DNA of 64,000 bases from NCBI RefSeq assembly GCF_000499845.2, contig NC_023758.2:44375524-44439523 (forward strand), written 5' to 3'. This stretch comes from Phaseolus vulgaris. Its lineage: Eukaryota; Streptophyta; Magnoliopsida; Fabales; Fabaceae. The position numbers and the translations under genes were made by a program. Shown piece after piece: positions 1 to 13,140 of this stretch (positions are counted from its first letter, which is position 1; every line of letters starts with the position of its first letter). The notes below the pieces were generated by a model. The model did no database searches, was not told the DNA's origin, and worked only from the letters and a program-made list of their open reading frames with translations.

Positions 1-911
1 TTAGTAAGTTCATGACCGCCGCATGACCCGCAGGGTCACCAGTACTCAAAATCAGTCAAATTTGTATATAAAATCTAATTATTGATAATAAATAACTATT
101 ATCGACATCAGACTACAGCACATTTGTTGGAGAAACTTGGTTACTTAGAGGAGTAATATGTTTTGTGGCCAAGAGCAGTGTAAAGGTTGAGTATAAAGCA
201 ATATCCCAGGATATTCTACAGATTGAAAGGATCTTATCCAGTAAAATTGTATTGTAATAAAATTGGATTGTAATAACAAGAACCTAATTATTATAACCTA
301 AAATCACTTCTACATGACTAAACTAAGGTGGTAGAAATGGATAGACATTTCATAAATAAAGGAAAAGGTTAATGTCATATTTGCCAATAAGTAATCTTAC
401 TAAAGAATTGTAGTCCAACTTTCAATTTCTTGTAAGCAAGTTGAGCATACTGAACATATGTGCACCAACTTAGAAAGACTGTTCGAAACCATTATTATTC
501 TGATATGATTGATTTTGGGTCAAAATAAGATTCTTTGACTTAATCTGATCCCTTTTATTTATTTTCCTTTCTAAATTCACTACGTGATTGGCTGCAGTTT
601 ATTCAAAACTTTTATTCCTGAATAATATACATGGGAATTAGTCTTCCTCTTCCATTACTTTCTCTCTAGAGAAGTCCCTAAAATCACAAGATCATTATAC
701 TTCAATCATTTTCACTAAAAGCGAGATCGACATCAAGATAAACGTAATACTTTTCAATAGCAACTTGACATCTGCAAAATTGTTGCAAATTTTGTAACAT
801 TTATGTAGGGAGATTTATTAAGCTCCAAGTAAACCGAAAATTCAAATCTCATCCCAAATTTTCCATTGAAGAAGTATCAAAATGGTACAACATTATTAAG
901 CTCAATTAAAA
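1..911. other. PUR5 3' flank, no gene seen
   Basis: This stretch lies downstream of the PUR5 stop codon and must hold its 3' UTR and poly(A) region, followed by AT-rich intergenic DNA. No credible reading frame, RNA gene or clear repeat was seen. The cleavage site was not located. Confidence 0.5.
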
Positions 912-3099
912 TTAGCTGAAGGTCACTCCCTTGCCGTTTATAATTTCACCAATGCGGTAGTATTTGTCAGTTTGGCCTCTGTTCTCGAGTATTCTGTTAG
1001 CTGCCTCTGGACTAACCACCAGGATCATTCCTACGCCCATATTAAAAGTCCGTCTCATCTCAGAGTCTTCTATCTTCCCAGCCTAATGTGAGAGGTTTTC
1101 AATGAATTTAGTGATATATGTTTTCTTTCCACAATAAAATTTTGAACACCAAATTAAGATACATAGTTGTTTGATAAGAAATAAGAAATTATTTCTTTTC
1201 TGTTATTGAGTATATTTATTCAAGGAGCGTTACAGAAAAATGTATTACCTCCTGAAGCCACTTAAACACTGCCGGCACTTCCCACGAGCCGTCGTATATT
1301 AATGCTCCGAGGCCTTCTGGAAAAACCCGGGGTATATTATCGGTGAAACCGCCGCCAGTGATGTGGGCAATTCCCTTCACCCCTCCCTCGCTAATTAAAT
1401 CAAGTACCTGTATTTAAAAAAATAAGAGTGAGTCAAAGGAAGGAATTTAAAATAAGAAATGGTATTTTAAAGTCTGTCATAAAGAATGTAGAATGACCTG
1501 TTTGACATAGATAACAGTTGGGGCCAACAAAGCCTCTGCAATTGTAATATTGCTACCAGGAAGTTGATCTTTCAGTGAAAGACCACTTTGAGCAAGTACT
1601 CTGTTCAGACATATTATTAAATTTAAGCAACAACTGATAATCCATGATAAATAAATAAAATCTTATAGATTCTATATTCTACCAACCTTCTTACAAGTGA
1701 GAAACCATTAGAGTGAACCCCACTAGATGGTAAACCAATAATAACGTCACCGGCAACAATGTTTGACCCATTGATTACAGAGTCTTTCTTCACAATACCA
1801 ACTGCGCAGCCACTAAGATCATACTCACCTTCTTTATAGAGACCTGGCATCTCTGCAGTCTGAGAAGCATATAAAATCAAGTATATGCAAAAAGAGAAAT
1901 ATAAAAAACCATAACAGAAGGGATATTGGCAACAATATATTCATATACTTAATCATCTTGGCAACAATATATTCATATACTTAATCATCTTGGAAACAAT
2001 GTAAGATCACAAAAATCTATACGACAAGTTCAAGCTTAACCAACAAAGGATTCTATCACTCTTCTCACAATGTCAAGCCTGTAAATATCCAATCATTCAT
2101 CTAAGTACCCTCAACTCAATATCTGAGACTCCCAATAAGTTTTAAAAAAAAATCTAATTTTAGCAGTGAATGTATGATCCAGTTACATCACAGTTCAAAC
2201 GTGAATGCATGACAACACGATATGGCAAGACCGATATCCATCCAATTATATACAGTGAAAAAACAAGCAGAAAAACTTATCAATTACCTCTCCTCCTAAA
2301 AGAACGCAATCAGATTGCTTACAACCATCAACAATGCCTTTAACGACCTGAAGAAAATGAAAACACGAATAAGCTTTCACAACTCGCTCAAAGTTCAATA
2401 GAAAGCACAGAAATTACCTTTTCAGCCACGTCCACGTCAAGGTGGCCAGTGGCGAAGTAGTCGAGGAAAAACAGAGGCTTCGCCCCCGAAGTTACGATGT
2501 CATTCACACTCATCGCAACCTAAGCAGAATAAATAACGCTCAAAACTCCAAAACCAAACACAAACGCAAAATCAAATTTAAAAAAATAAATAAAAAATCA
2601 CTTGCATAAAAGCTTTTACCAGATCAATCCCAATAGTATCGTGAATTCCAGTTTCGAACGCAAGCATCAGCTTCGTTCCCACGCCGTCGGTTCCGGCAAC
2701 GAGGTACGAGTCACCTACTCAGATAACAAGTTCGATTAAAATTCAATTACAAGAAACGAAAAACAAAGAGTAAAAAAAAAAGAGTCAAACGATACCGAGA
2801 GGGAATAAACCGCCGAAGCCTCCAATCCCTGGCGCCATCTTCGCTATCCTGCGCACGAGCTCGGAACCGGCATCGATGTCGACGCCGGCGTCCCTATAAG
2901 TAAGACCTTGACTAGCTTCCGCGACTATTCTGCTGGCCTTCCTCGACCGAGAAACTGACAAAAAGGCGCCGTCACGAACGATTGGACTGCGTACAACGAG
3001 GCTTGTTACGGCGGTGGCGTTGAACTTGCCGGAATTAGGTTTCGCGAATGCTGCGGCGGCGAAACAACGTGATAGCTCTGCGCATGCTGAAAGACTCAT
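912..3099 (-). CDS. PUR5: Phosphoribosylformylglycinamidine cyclo-ligase (AIR synthetase), plastid-type
   Basis: Eight exons on the minus strand: 2796-3099, 2620-2714, 2418-2519, 2288-2347, 1687-1859, 1498-1600, 1249-1407, 912-1082. All phases close and give 388 residues. The enzyme catalyses the ATP-dependent ring closure of FGAM to AIR, the fifth step of de novo purine synthesis. About 60 N-terminal residues are Ala/Ser/Arg-rich, consistent with an organelle transit peptide. The mature part starts near [18 protein letters not shown] and carries PurM-family blocks such as [43 protein letters not shown] and [16 protein letters not shown]. The start is the first ATG of a long open exon and is followed directly by the transit region. 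In ureide-exporting legumes this pathway is strongly used in nodules (family knowledge). Nothing in the sequence shows nodule control. Confidence 0.96.
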
Positions 3100-3239
3100 T
3101 GTTGAGACTGAGGAAGATATTTAGATACGAAGAGTGAGTGTGAGAGAAGCAACGACGGTGACGCAATCTGCGGCGGAGATACGGTGGTGTGGGAGGCCGG
3201 GGAAAAGCGCGCCCTAATGGGTTTATAGTGGGAGAGAGA

Positions 3240-5236
3240 TTCTTGTGGAGGGCTAATAGAATAATTGAAACAACGTCGTTTTGGTTAATGAAAGGATAAG
3301 TTCGTATTAGAATAAAATAATATAAAAATAAAATAATGAGATGACAACGAGTTTGATAGATAATTTTAATGTTTTGGATTGGATGATCGTAAACTTCAAA
3401 GTATGGCTGTGTCAAGATGACACACATAATAAATACTAGTGGGAAGATAGGCATATATAATTATTTTTAATATTAAAATTGAATAAATGATATATTATAT
3501 ACTCATTTATATTATCCGTATAAATTTATAGTTAATTGTTATAAAATATAAAAACAGAACCAGCAATAATAAATATGGAATTATAAGTAATTATTCAGTA
3601 AAAAGTAAAAAAATAATAATATATTTTATTCAAATTATTTCGTAAATAAATTAACAGTTATTCTTATTCAAATTATTTCGTAAATAAAAACCTGCTGATT
3701 AAAAAGAAAAGCAATAAATAAAAAATTAAATTCAAAACTCTCTAAAAAATAACCAAAAACGGTTATTTAGGAGAATTTTCTTTATATTTAAATGTTCTTT
3801 TAAAAAAATATATATATAAAAAACAGTTACAAAATAATAAAAATAAAAATAAAATAAAATATTAATATATAAAATATTAATAAAATGTAACTGATTTTGA
3901 AAATAAACTAAATCGTTCCTTCACCTCTCTTTCAATTCAAAACCGTATCCACTGCGTATACCTAATATTGTAGAAAAAATAAGAAATGACACAATGACCA
4001 TAATACAATAATAAAAATAAATATTAATATAAGGATAAAATGAAAAAAAAATGAAGAGCAGTTAAGAGGGGAATCCCTTTATATATAGGTATAGATATTA
4101 AATTATCAATTTATGTTTTTATTAATTAAGTTAGATTTAATTTTATGTTTTATTTTCAAAATGATTAATTTGTTTTTTATTTTTAATTATAGTAATGATT
4201 AAAAATTGCCATTATTTTATATGTATTAGAATTTTTTCAGAATTTTTTTCTAACCTAAAATTCTTTTACATCAAAGAGATATAAGCTTCACATGTAAGGA
4301 TGTTAATATATAAATTATATAATTTGTATCTACAAGTGCAAGTTACAATTACATTTACAATGTTAAAGAATATACATGGTATAAAAGTGAAATTTTAATC
4401 TTGTTTCTAAAGTTAACAAATTAGTTAATTTATCTTTTTCATTAAAAAGTAAAAATAAAAAATAAAAAAATAATATATTAAAATAAGTACAGAGACATAA
4501 TTGAAGTTATAGGTAGAATGTAAATCAGTTGGCATTTCAAAGCTTCACAGTGATAATTTTTAGGGTGAAACTTAAAAAAAAAACAGACACATGTAATAGT
4601 AAGAAAAGATAAGTAAAAAGGTTAACTAAATTTGAAAATTAAATGCCAAAATTATACAGTATTATTCTCAATATTCTGACATAAAAAGTGAGTTTTGGTT
4701 CAACAGAAAATGAGGGAAATGGTAACTCAAAAACATAATCCGTTTTCACTCTGTTTCTCGGATAGATAAGCTTGTAACCAGATACAGAGCTCACAATAAA
4801 AAATAAATAAAGAACTACATTCCGATCGGAAACAAAGTAAATGGTGTTTTTAATGCAAAAGCATCTTTTACAAGTCTCAATACCGATTTTTTTTTCACTC
4901 TGCTCTCATGGAAATCAATTATAATACAAATACCTCCATAGAAAGTACAAAATGATTTCAAATTGTTCAATAAAGGCCATGTCAACTTTGGTCATGCCTA
5001 TGATATTTATAGCTGATGCCTGTGTGGTTAATGTTCATCTAATTGTTCTTTCATTAAAAATGAAAATGGGATGGGGCTGTAAGGTCTCCCTGCTTTTCCC
5101 ATTTAGCGAGAAAACAATAAATGAACATCATTGGATGAAAAAAAAAAAAATTGGTCTTCCTAGACCATAAATAATGGACAGATTCTGGTTTGCTAATGCA
5201 TTTGTAAACAAGGAGAGGTGCCTAAACTATGACAGC
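3240..5236. other. AT-rich intergenic DNA between PUR5 and TBL14
   Basis: The right part upstream of PUR5 (about 3100-3300) should hold its promoter and leader. The rest is very AT-rich with short A and T runs and no supported gene. The interval just right of 5000 probably includes the TBL14 3' UTR. Open frames here are short and have no recognisable domains. Confidence 0.5.
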
Positions 5237-8200
5237 CTATATCTGAGCAACAAGGAGTTCGTTCCACGTATCTGGAATACCAGGTAGGCACCAATGCAAA
5301 CAGTCACTAGAATTAAGAGTTCCTCTAGTAGTGTAGCGTGACATGTGAGCCTCATCTCTCAATTGAGAAAGAGCAGTTATGTCCAGTATCTTAATCTTTG
5401 TACCCTTTAGAGCACCTTCAATAGTTGTATCAGTAGATCCTTCTTGCATGACCTCACTTCCATTGATTAATGGGATAGTGTTATCACAGCTTCCACCAGT
5501 GTTCCAATCTCCATTGAAGAAATGCCTAGGAGATATAGTCCTGAAAAAAGCTTTGAGCCGAGGATGCGACACAAGTTGCAAATCAAGCCATCTGGCTATA
5601 CTGTAGATTGTTAAGTTTTTGGCATTTGCAATTACTTCAATCTGCTTGTCTTCATTTGGCTTTCCATTAACATGCATTATCCACCTGTTCGCAGTAAGCT
5701 TCCCCCAGTTCCAGTGGTGTCCTGTATTAAGAACCAAAACATCAAAGCGATGGAGGAACCGACTCATGAAAGCTGGGGGACGGTCTAAATGCATGGCAAC
5801 GTTTGACAGTTTGTCTGAGATATTAAGGGGCTGCAGATCACTTAAGCTAGCTGACCAATAATATAAGATGGTGGTATTAGTCTTGGGAAATCTGTAAGCC
5901 CAACCATCTGGACGAATAGCTCCACGTGCTTTTACTAAACCATATTCCCATCCCACATTTTGAACCTCTGGGCTCTCTTCCCCACCAGTGGCCATACACA
6001 TTAGAGATTGAAATTGTTGCCGGCCCAACGAATCTCCTATGAAAGCAATTGTTTTGTCCTGCATCCTACATTCCACATTAGTATCAAATACCACTTAACT
6101 AAATACTATTTAGGATCCGATAGAAGAATTTTTTATGTAAACACTTAGTAGAAAATATATAAGAAAAAAAAATGAAATGAGTTTTTTATAAGTTAAAATT
6201 AGCTTATACACAAGTTAAGAATAAGAATTTAGAAAACTCTATGATTGAGTTTTAACATATCTAATTTTAGTTTATGGAGAAGATCATCCATCCATTCTTT
6301 CTCTCCTATAACTGTTTCCGGAGAAGTTTATCAAAACAGATCCCTAAATTGAAATTCAAACACTTCCGTTATATTCTTTAATCCAAAGAAAAACAAAAAA
6401 GAGTAAAGACAATTACTAGAAATTCTGATTTAACCAAACGCAAAAAAAAAGTACAGACCGAATAAAATGAAGATTAAAATGATGCAAGGTTATTTATGTT
6501 TGACATAAAATCAGAAAGCTTTCAAGCATATTTACATATAAGCAATTGAATAAACGTAGCAGGCAGATAATTTTTATTTTTTTTTAAATGTGTTATTAAG
6601 AACTAGATCTAAGAAGAAGAAAGAATTATACCTACTTTCTCAAGAATGTAGACCGGTCAAACTCTTGCATTTCACAATTTTCTGGCTGCCAGCGATATCC
6701 CTCAAATGAGAAATCTGGTCGTTGTGTCATTCTACATGACCACATTGAGGATAACCATTGCTTACAGTTGAACCCAGAATACAGCGGTCTCCTGCGGTCG
6801 GCAATCCACTTACCCTTGGCATAATTACAAACTGCAAAAGGAGAAATCCAATCAATACTAAATCCAACCAGTGAACTTTGTTGAAGATACAAGACTTAAG
6901 CATATTAAACCAGGAGAAGACAAGAATCTGAAAACTATTTGCTAATTTTCTGGGGCATTAGTTGAAGTAATGTGGCCAATGTCCCCAGTTAGAACGTCTA
7001 GATTGTACTAGTAAACATGTAACTACAAAGAAGAAGCTAATCTCTGGACTAAGAAACCACTAGCACTCTTCTGGTAAGATAATCGTCTAACAAAGTAATA
7101 AACTAAGTAAGAGTGCTCCTTTATGGGTAAAATGTTCTTACAACTCAAGTTTCATATTCTAAGAATATCAATAATCAATTATGGGGGAAAAATGTGAATA
7201 ACATGAGGCACCTAAAGGGTATTATCTATTCATTGCCCAAAGATAATAAAATCCTGCATATTTTTTATCAATTATAAAAGCGTAGATAAATACTAATCAA
7301 ACATAAAATCTCTAAAAATAATGAAAGATCATTAAAATAATAGGAAAACTACATTCTATGATAATATAATTTTCCCAAAAATACTATAGCCTTTCAATAT
7401 GCGTAATCCATTCTGAATCAGGAGGAGACTCTCAATAAGAGTTTAACCTTCTTTTTTTAAGATCTCAAAATACTTCCCAAAATATATGAAGTTATTCAAC
7501 AAAGTTTAAGATTTGAAAGTAGAATTCAACTTCTAGGGTAAGGTTGCAAAAATTCATGGATATCATGATAGTGGAGAACTCCAGTAAAATAACTTATGAT
7601 TCCCAAGTAAATAACCAATTTCAAAGAGAATATCAAGTTCGGATATTAAAATGCTTGAAATGAATCTTTGTTACCTTGTTATCCAATTTGAATTCCACAC
7701 AGGCAACCACTTCAAAGAGAACAAATTTTAAGAAATTAGAAGCTTTAAGAGGAAACTTTCTTATGTCATTGTTATCTTCAACTTGTATCCTACTTACGCA
7801 AGTACTAAAAGTAAAATAGCTAGTAAAGTGCTACTTATCGATAGCAGGGGAACCAGAATCTATTGGCATACTTCTTGACTCTAGGGTAGATAAGGGATCC
7901 CATAAGTTTGTCTTATTAACAACCACCCTTAAATAGCAAAATTCTTCACTTTGTTTACAGCTTAGACCAGTACTCAGTAGCCCGAGAGCAGCCCAAGCAG
8001 ATTCTCAAAAGCAGCTATTTGAAGGGTTCCCAGAAAACAATAAGTAATTGCAGAACAATGATGACAAGAAGTATGTATTCATAGAGTGGAAGATAATTGT
8101 AATGAACTTAAGAGCGGAACAAAAAGAATCTACCTTGACTTCTGGAAGAAGCTGTGACATTTTGATTGTATTGAGTTTTTGGAGATTCTGCAAGAATAGA

Positions 8201-9779
8201 ATCTATAGCTGCCACACCCTCAGAATCAAGTTGAAGTTTTGTTCCATTTTCTGTGGTTGGGGTTATGGATTTTTTCCCACCCTTTCCCAGTGTTGGAGTT
8301 CCTATACTTCTGGAAGGAGGTGCGAAATTTTGATTGTATTGAGTTTTTGGAGATTCTGCAGGTATAGAATCTACAGCTGCTACAACCTCAGTATCAAGTT
8401 GAATTTTTGTTCTATTTTCTAAGCTGGGTGTAATGGATTTTTCAAGTGTTGGAGTTCCCACAGATTCAATAGGGGCATCAGCTGCGGATGCATTCATAAA
8501 AAAAGTCCTCAGTGTACAGTTAATTAACAAAACCAACAAGATGTAAGAATCAATTAATTATCAGTCAATGGAACAGTGATGAACAGATCCAACAAGAGGC
8601 AAATACAATTGAAAATGTCAAACTTATTAGGGAAATTGACAGACACACATGCAATTAACAATGTTTATTTTTACCATGGAAATTGTTAGGGACCAATATA
8701 ATGTGTCAGGAAGTGAAAGAGCAGAGATTGTATACTAGAAGAAATAAAAATAACAGTGTTGGTAGGCAGGAAGTTGGACAGTCAGTCAGTTAGAATAGTT
8801 TATAGAAAGAATAAATAACAGAAAGTGTACATGGGGAAAGGGTATTGGGAAATCATGGACTAAACTGAGAAAATTGCTCCGTTGTAAGGGGAAATCCTTG
8901 GAAGAGAATAGTTTCCCTGATTTTGTAATAACAGTGACAAACTATTCCTTCATGCTTACTAACCTGAGTTTCTATCAGAAGTTCTACAAGGCTAAAAGCA
9001 TTAATTATTTTGGGCATGTTTGGATGAACTTCTCCATAAGCTCTTCTAGAAGTGAAAAATGAGAAGAAAAAATTAAATTAACTTCTTTATAAGCTAAAAT
9101 TTAGAGAGGCTATATGAGAGAGTTTCTACAAGTTAGTTTATGCATAAGTTAATTTTAGCTTATGAAGAAGTTAATTTCAATTTTTCCTCTTATTTTTCTC
9201 TCCTAGAAGGAACTTATGGAGAAGTTAGTACAAACAGACCCAAAGAGATATCTAGATCCTTATCAATTAAGTCTAAGTTCAAGAACCTTACCAAGCTTCT
9301 CTAAGGTATGTTTCATCATATGAATGTCAAGATCCTTATTGATTAGTCTAAGTTAAAGAACCTGGACATATCAGATTCAAAGACTATTTAAATTATTGTT
9401 AATATCAATATCTGAACATGCTAAAAAATTACAGGTACAAGCATTCCTCCTAGTACAATATTTCGCTTCTATCAATTAGTTTATCTACTCTTGGAGCAGA
9501 TTCCATTTTAGATTTTGTTAAGATACGGCATAAATTGTTTCAAACTCAGGAAATCTGTACCAAAGCATCAAGAAGACAGAGGTGGTTAATGTCATTAAGT
9601 ACTTCCTGGCTGGAATACAAACCTGAAGGTAAGTGGTACCATTCTTGAGCTGATCTTAAAGTCATAGCTATTATTGGATTTCTCTCCCATGTCCACATTA
9701 ACGTGGTAAAGAGAACAAGGGTAACCAGAGCCAGGAAAATCAACCTCCCTTTAAAGCTATAAATATGTCCTCCTTTCAT
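5237..9779 (-). CDS. TBL14: Trichome birefringence-like protein, TBL14 type (polysaccharide O-acetyltransferase)
   Basis: Four coding exons on the minus strand: 9623-9779, 8134-8481, 6636-6831, 5237-6065. The model gives 509 residues in frame. Residues about 10-30 form a single membrane anchor behind a short basic N-terminus, as in a type II Golgi protein. Exon 2 encodes a Ser/Thr-rich stem. Exon 3 is the PMR5N/TBL domain, starting CNYAKGKW and including [13 protein letters not shown]. Exon 4 has the GDS esterase motif ([11 protein letters not shown], near residue 245) and the C-terminal catalytic [18 protein letters not shown] (Asp488, His491). The family O-acetylates xylan, mannan or pectin in the Golgi; the acceptor here is not shown. 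The last acceptor was placed at 6065/6066 because the alternative 7 bases downstream breaks the frame. Assignment to TBL14 rests on similarity recall and on its PMT26 neighbour. The stem contains a tandem duplication. Confidence 0.93.
6112..6347. mobile_element. Degenerate foldback MITE in TBL14 intron 3
   Basis: The right end resembles, in reverse complement, AGGGATCTGTTTTGATAAAC followed by TTCTCC and an AGGAGAGAA block, like the ends of the element at 9011-9241. The left end is decayed (GGATCCGATAGAAG). A matching internal segment (AAAATTAGCTTATA) supports the relationship. There is no coding capacity. The boundaries are approximate. Confidence 0.4.
8139..8462 (-). repeat. 168-bp in-frame tandem duplication in the TBL14 stem exon
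   Basis: Two adjacent copies begin at 8139 and 8307, with a period of 168 bp (56 codons). The shorter copy lacks about 12 bp. Both encode the sequence [11 protein letters not shown] preceded by a VAA(V/I)DSI segment and followed by a copy of the GTPTLxK motif. The duplication lies inside one exon and keeps the frame. Confidence 0.85.
9011..9241. mobile_element. Foldback MITE in TBL14 intron 1
   Basis: The ends are inverted copies: the left end reads GGGCATGTTTGGATGAACTT then CTCCATAAG, and the right end, reverse-complemented, reads GGGTCTGTTTGTACTAACTT then CTCCATAAG. Internal sequence around AGCTAAAATT is also inverted-repeat related. There is no coding potential. No clear target-site duplication was seen, so the superfamily is left open. 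Confidence 0.6.
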
Positions 9780-11140
9780 CTGTTCCTAATCGATACAGCA
9801 AATACAGATCTTTGACTCAGACTGTACATTCAGGAAATATCTATCACACAATATCTCCAGTAACTCTAGTCGTTCCAGAGGCTTATCTGTGTGAGTATAA
9901 GAATGAAAGGATCAGAAAGACAAATAAAGACATGAAAATAAAAATATATGGAGCTAGACATCAGTATTCAAGCATAGAAGTCTACAATTAAGTAAAGAAA
10001 GAAGCAAAGTCCACGTGACAGCTCATTTTATCTTTCTTTCCTCCCAAACAATTTAAAAAATTATCTCACACTTCCCTTTTTTTCTTTCCTAATGGAACTG
10101 TCTAGTACTGGAAAGTATACATACTCTTTCATTCGATTCGTACTTCACAGTTTAGTATACGCATCTCCTCTTGCACAGTTCGAATAGAAGACAATGTAAT
10201 AAAAAAAATTAACACTCCGTGCCTTTGTGTTTATCTCTCTCCTAGTCAAACTTTTTGGTTTTAAAAATGCCCCACTAGGAACTCCAGTCTCATCCAACCT
10301 AAAAAAATGTTTTAGCACTCAAATAGGCCAAGCAAACAAGTAACAAACAATCACCTCCTTGGAACCGCATTTCATCTTCCACCAACACATTATTCACCTT
10401 CATAATCACACTCCACACAAACAAACACACATCTCTGTCATGGACACATACTCAACCGATAACAACTTCCCATTGAACCGATCCCAAACTTTCCCTTTGA
10501 ACAGAATTGTATTATCTTATCACACCAAAACACAGATTTATGTTCATGAAGCAAAAACGAGAGTGTGGATGTATTAACCGATGCTAAACACACATCATGG
10601 AAAAATCACACAAAATCTCCATTAATAATTCAATAAGATCTCCAAACATCCAAAACCAACATCCAACTGATGTTGCCGTTTCTGCCTAATAATGATCACG
10701 ACTCAACGTATATATTTCCATGCATAATTGCAATTTGCAACACAGACCTTCAAATTCAAATGGATGCTCGTAATGTATAAGCGAAAATAAAGCTGGAGAA
10801 ATGAAACATAAAACGTATTCCAGCATTAATATCAATAATACCAACAATTTTAAAAGAAGGCAATGGAATAAGAACCTGTGGTGGTTGCTGGTGCAACTTG
10901 ATTGGCTTGTGTAGGGTTTTTCGCAATGGCAGATCCACTGCCTTTGTAGATGAAAAGACGAAGTTAGCCCTGAGATTGATGAAGAAGAAGATGAGGAGGA
11001 CGAAGAAGATGACGATGATGGTGACAGTGATGCTCTTGTTTTACTGGTTTTGTCTCGTTCGTGACTCACCGCCAGGGATCCAATTAGATACCTTGTTTTG
11101 TTTGGTGACGAGATGAGGGATATTTCTGTCATTAAGAAAA
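9780..11140 (-). promoter_or_regulatory. Probable TBL14 5' leader with a leader intron
   Basis: The TBL14 ATG at 9779 directly follows an AG dinucleotide (GGAACAG before ATG). On the minus strand a good donor (CCACAG before GTTCTTATT) ends at 10876. A 5' UTR exon around 10876-11000 spliced to just before the ATG is therefore plausible. The interval 10970-11040 is a purine-rich GAA/GAC tract on the plus strand. No protein call is made here; a transcript is needed to confirm the leader. Confidence 0.3.
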
Positions 11141-12062
11141 TAAAAGAAGGTATTATGGGAATCGTGATTGCATATGATGATTAGTGTTCACTTCCCCTGA
11201 GAATAAAAGCATAAATCTGGATCTTAACGCCTAAACATGTGCTTAAATTTTATTTAACATATTTATATTAGGAGTATAAATAAATAGAGTTTATATATTA
11301 TTTTTCAATGGTTATATTCCTTTACCCGTTTTAAATATCTTTTACATTTATCATAAATTAGATAAAAAATAGTGAAACTTATATGAGAATGTTATAAAAA
11401 ATAATTTAAACGAGAATATTAGTTATATATTTCGTATTCTTTTATATTATCTTTTAAAAACATGCAAGAAACATAGGTGTAATAAATTACGAACTAAATC
11501 AATTTTTAGTTTTTATAATTTTGTTAATGTGTAATTTTAGTCCGTACAAAAATTAATGAAAGTTCTTTTAAGTTTTAAAAATCAATTCAACCTAATATAC
11601 CGTCCAATTATTAAAAAATACTAACATACTTTTGTAATGACACTTTTAAAGTTTATAATCAGACGTTGCAATTAATATCATACCTAAATAATAACCAAAA
11701 AGTAATTAACTAGACATCGCTATTAATATAATGACTGTAAAAAAATCTTTTAGAAATTCAGAAATTATATCACTGGATTCTAATTTCTTAATTTAAGGAA
11801 AATAATTACTATATATATAATTATTTTTATAGAAATTCAAATTTTATTTCATTTAAGAAATTAAAAGTATTATTCAATGGAAAAATTTAAACTTACTTCC
11901 ATATAGAGTACTCATACTCATTATAGTTTTAAAATATATACTTACCTTTCTTATAATTTAACAAAACTCATATTTCCCATATTTTTTAATAAATATTTAC
12001 TTTTTCATGTTTTTATTTTATTTATAAAAAATGTATACTTATTTTTTCATCCTGCATTTAAG

Positions 12063-13140
12063 GTTAATATTTAATTTACTATAGTGGTTTTAAAAAATTC
12101 AATTTGGTTCAAAGGATTTTTAAAAAATATGTAACTTTGTCATTTCTATTAAATTTTTACAAATGATGTTAGCTGATGATGATTTGGCACACGGTGTCAT
12201 TAATATGCAAACGTGGACTATACAAGTAGGCACCAACTTTTAGGGAGTTTTTTTCTTCCTTCCATCCATTCTCTCTAGTTAGGACCTTCACTCCAGCCTT
12301 CACTCTCACCGCTTTGATTTTGGACCGTCAAGACCTCCACTCCACCATGAAGGTGTTTTCCCCTTCATTAATTTTAGGGTTTCGTATCAATGATTGATTA
12401 AAGTGTTTTCTCCTTCTTAGATTTTAGGATTTTCTGTTATAGTAGTGGAGACACTGTTCCCATTTCAATCAAACAAGCCCTATTGGAAATATTGGTTATA
12501 GTAAGCACATGAATCTCATATGCGACCTTCTGCTTTTGTTTTTGGGTTCCAAACACAAGCCTCTATGTCAGGAACCACACTAGGAATTGCACGACGTGCG
12601 TCACCGTGGAACTACCTGCGACGATGATGCGGTTGCGGTTGCGGTTACGGTTACGGTTAGATTGACAGTTTAGTTTAATGTCTTTATCGGTGCATAATTA
12701 TTGGATTAACCTCTTGAAAGATGTGTTGGGAACCAACTTTGTGTTTGCTAGCTTCTCCCTTGTTTTGGGACTGGTGGTGTTTCCTAAGTATGACTTTTCA
12801 AAGTATCTGCAGTAGTAGAATTGGACAAATAAATATGAGTATAAGAGAATTTGTTAGATAATAAGAAATTATTTTAACCCAATGCTTAAGATTGAAGTGG
12901 GAGGGCCTGATAAAGATGCTAGAGAAATCGGGGAAAATGTTGATGCAAAGGGGGAAGGATGGAGGCTCTGATAGGACGGAGAGAATGAATGAAGGAAAAA
13001 AAAGAAATTACACGTAGACGACAAGTGTACATAAATTTGATTTATTGTGTATCACATCATCACCAATTAACACGAAAATCCAGCAGGAATCAAATTGATT
13101 TTTTCTTAAAATCACTATAGTAAATTGAATATTAATATTA
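12063..13140. mobile_element. About 1.08-kb inverted-repeat element (MULE-like or foldback)
   Basis: The left end contains AATTTACTATAGTGGTTTTA then AAAAATTCAATTTGGTTC. The right end, reverse-complemented, contains AATTTACTATAGTGATTTTA then AGAAAAAATCAATTTGATTC. Similarity continues to a TGATGATG block about 110 bp in, so the terminal repeats are long and diverged. The inner part is non-coding and includes a short GCGGTT/ACGGTT tract near 12630. It shares a subterminal motif with the element at 14396-14854. Confidence 0.6.
12624..12660 (+). repeat. Short (GCGGTT/ACGGTT)n hexamer tract
   Basis: About five hexamer units with GCGGTT passing into ACGGTT. It does not match the plant telomere unit TTTAGGG. 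It lies inside the inverted-repeat element at 12063-13140. Confidence 0.7.

Noticed and set aside
6059..6060. AG immediately before GACAAAACAATTG as the acceptor for the last TBL14 exon
   Set aside because: It does not match the phase left by exon 3; the AG at 6066-6067 restores [16 protein letters not shown].
10898..11116. Plus-strand ORF over the same purine tract
   Set aside because: It is composed of Lys/Met runs from the same repeat; no start context, homology or splice partners were seen.
10686..11132. 148-residue minus-strand ORF with a 14-residue poly-Ser run
   Set aside because: The Ser run is just the complement of a GAA/GAC purine tract, the rest has no domain, and the region is better explained as the TBL14 leader and promoter.
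12624..12660. Interstitial telomere repeat
   Set aside because: Units are GCGGTT and ACGGTT, not TTTAGGG.
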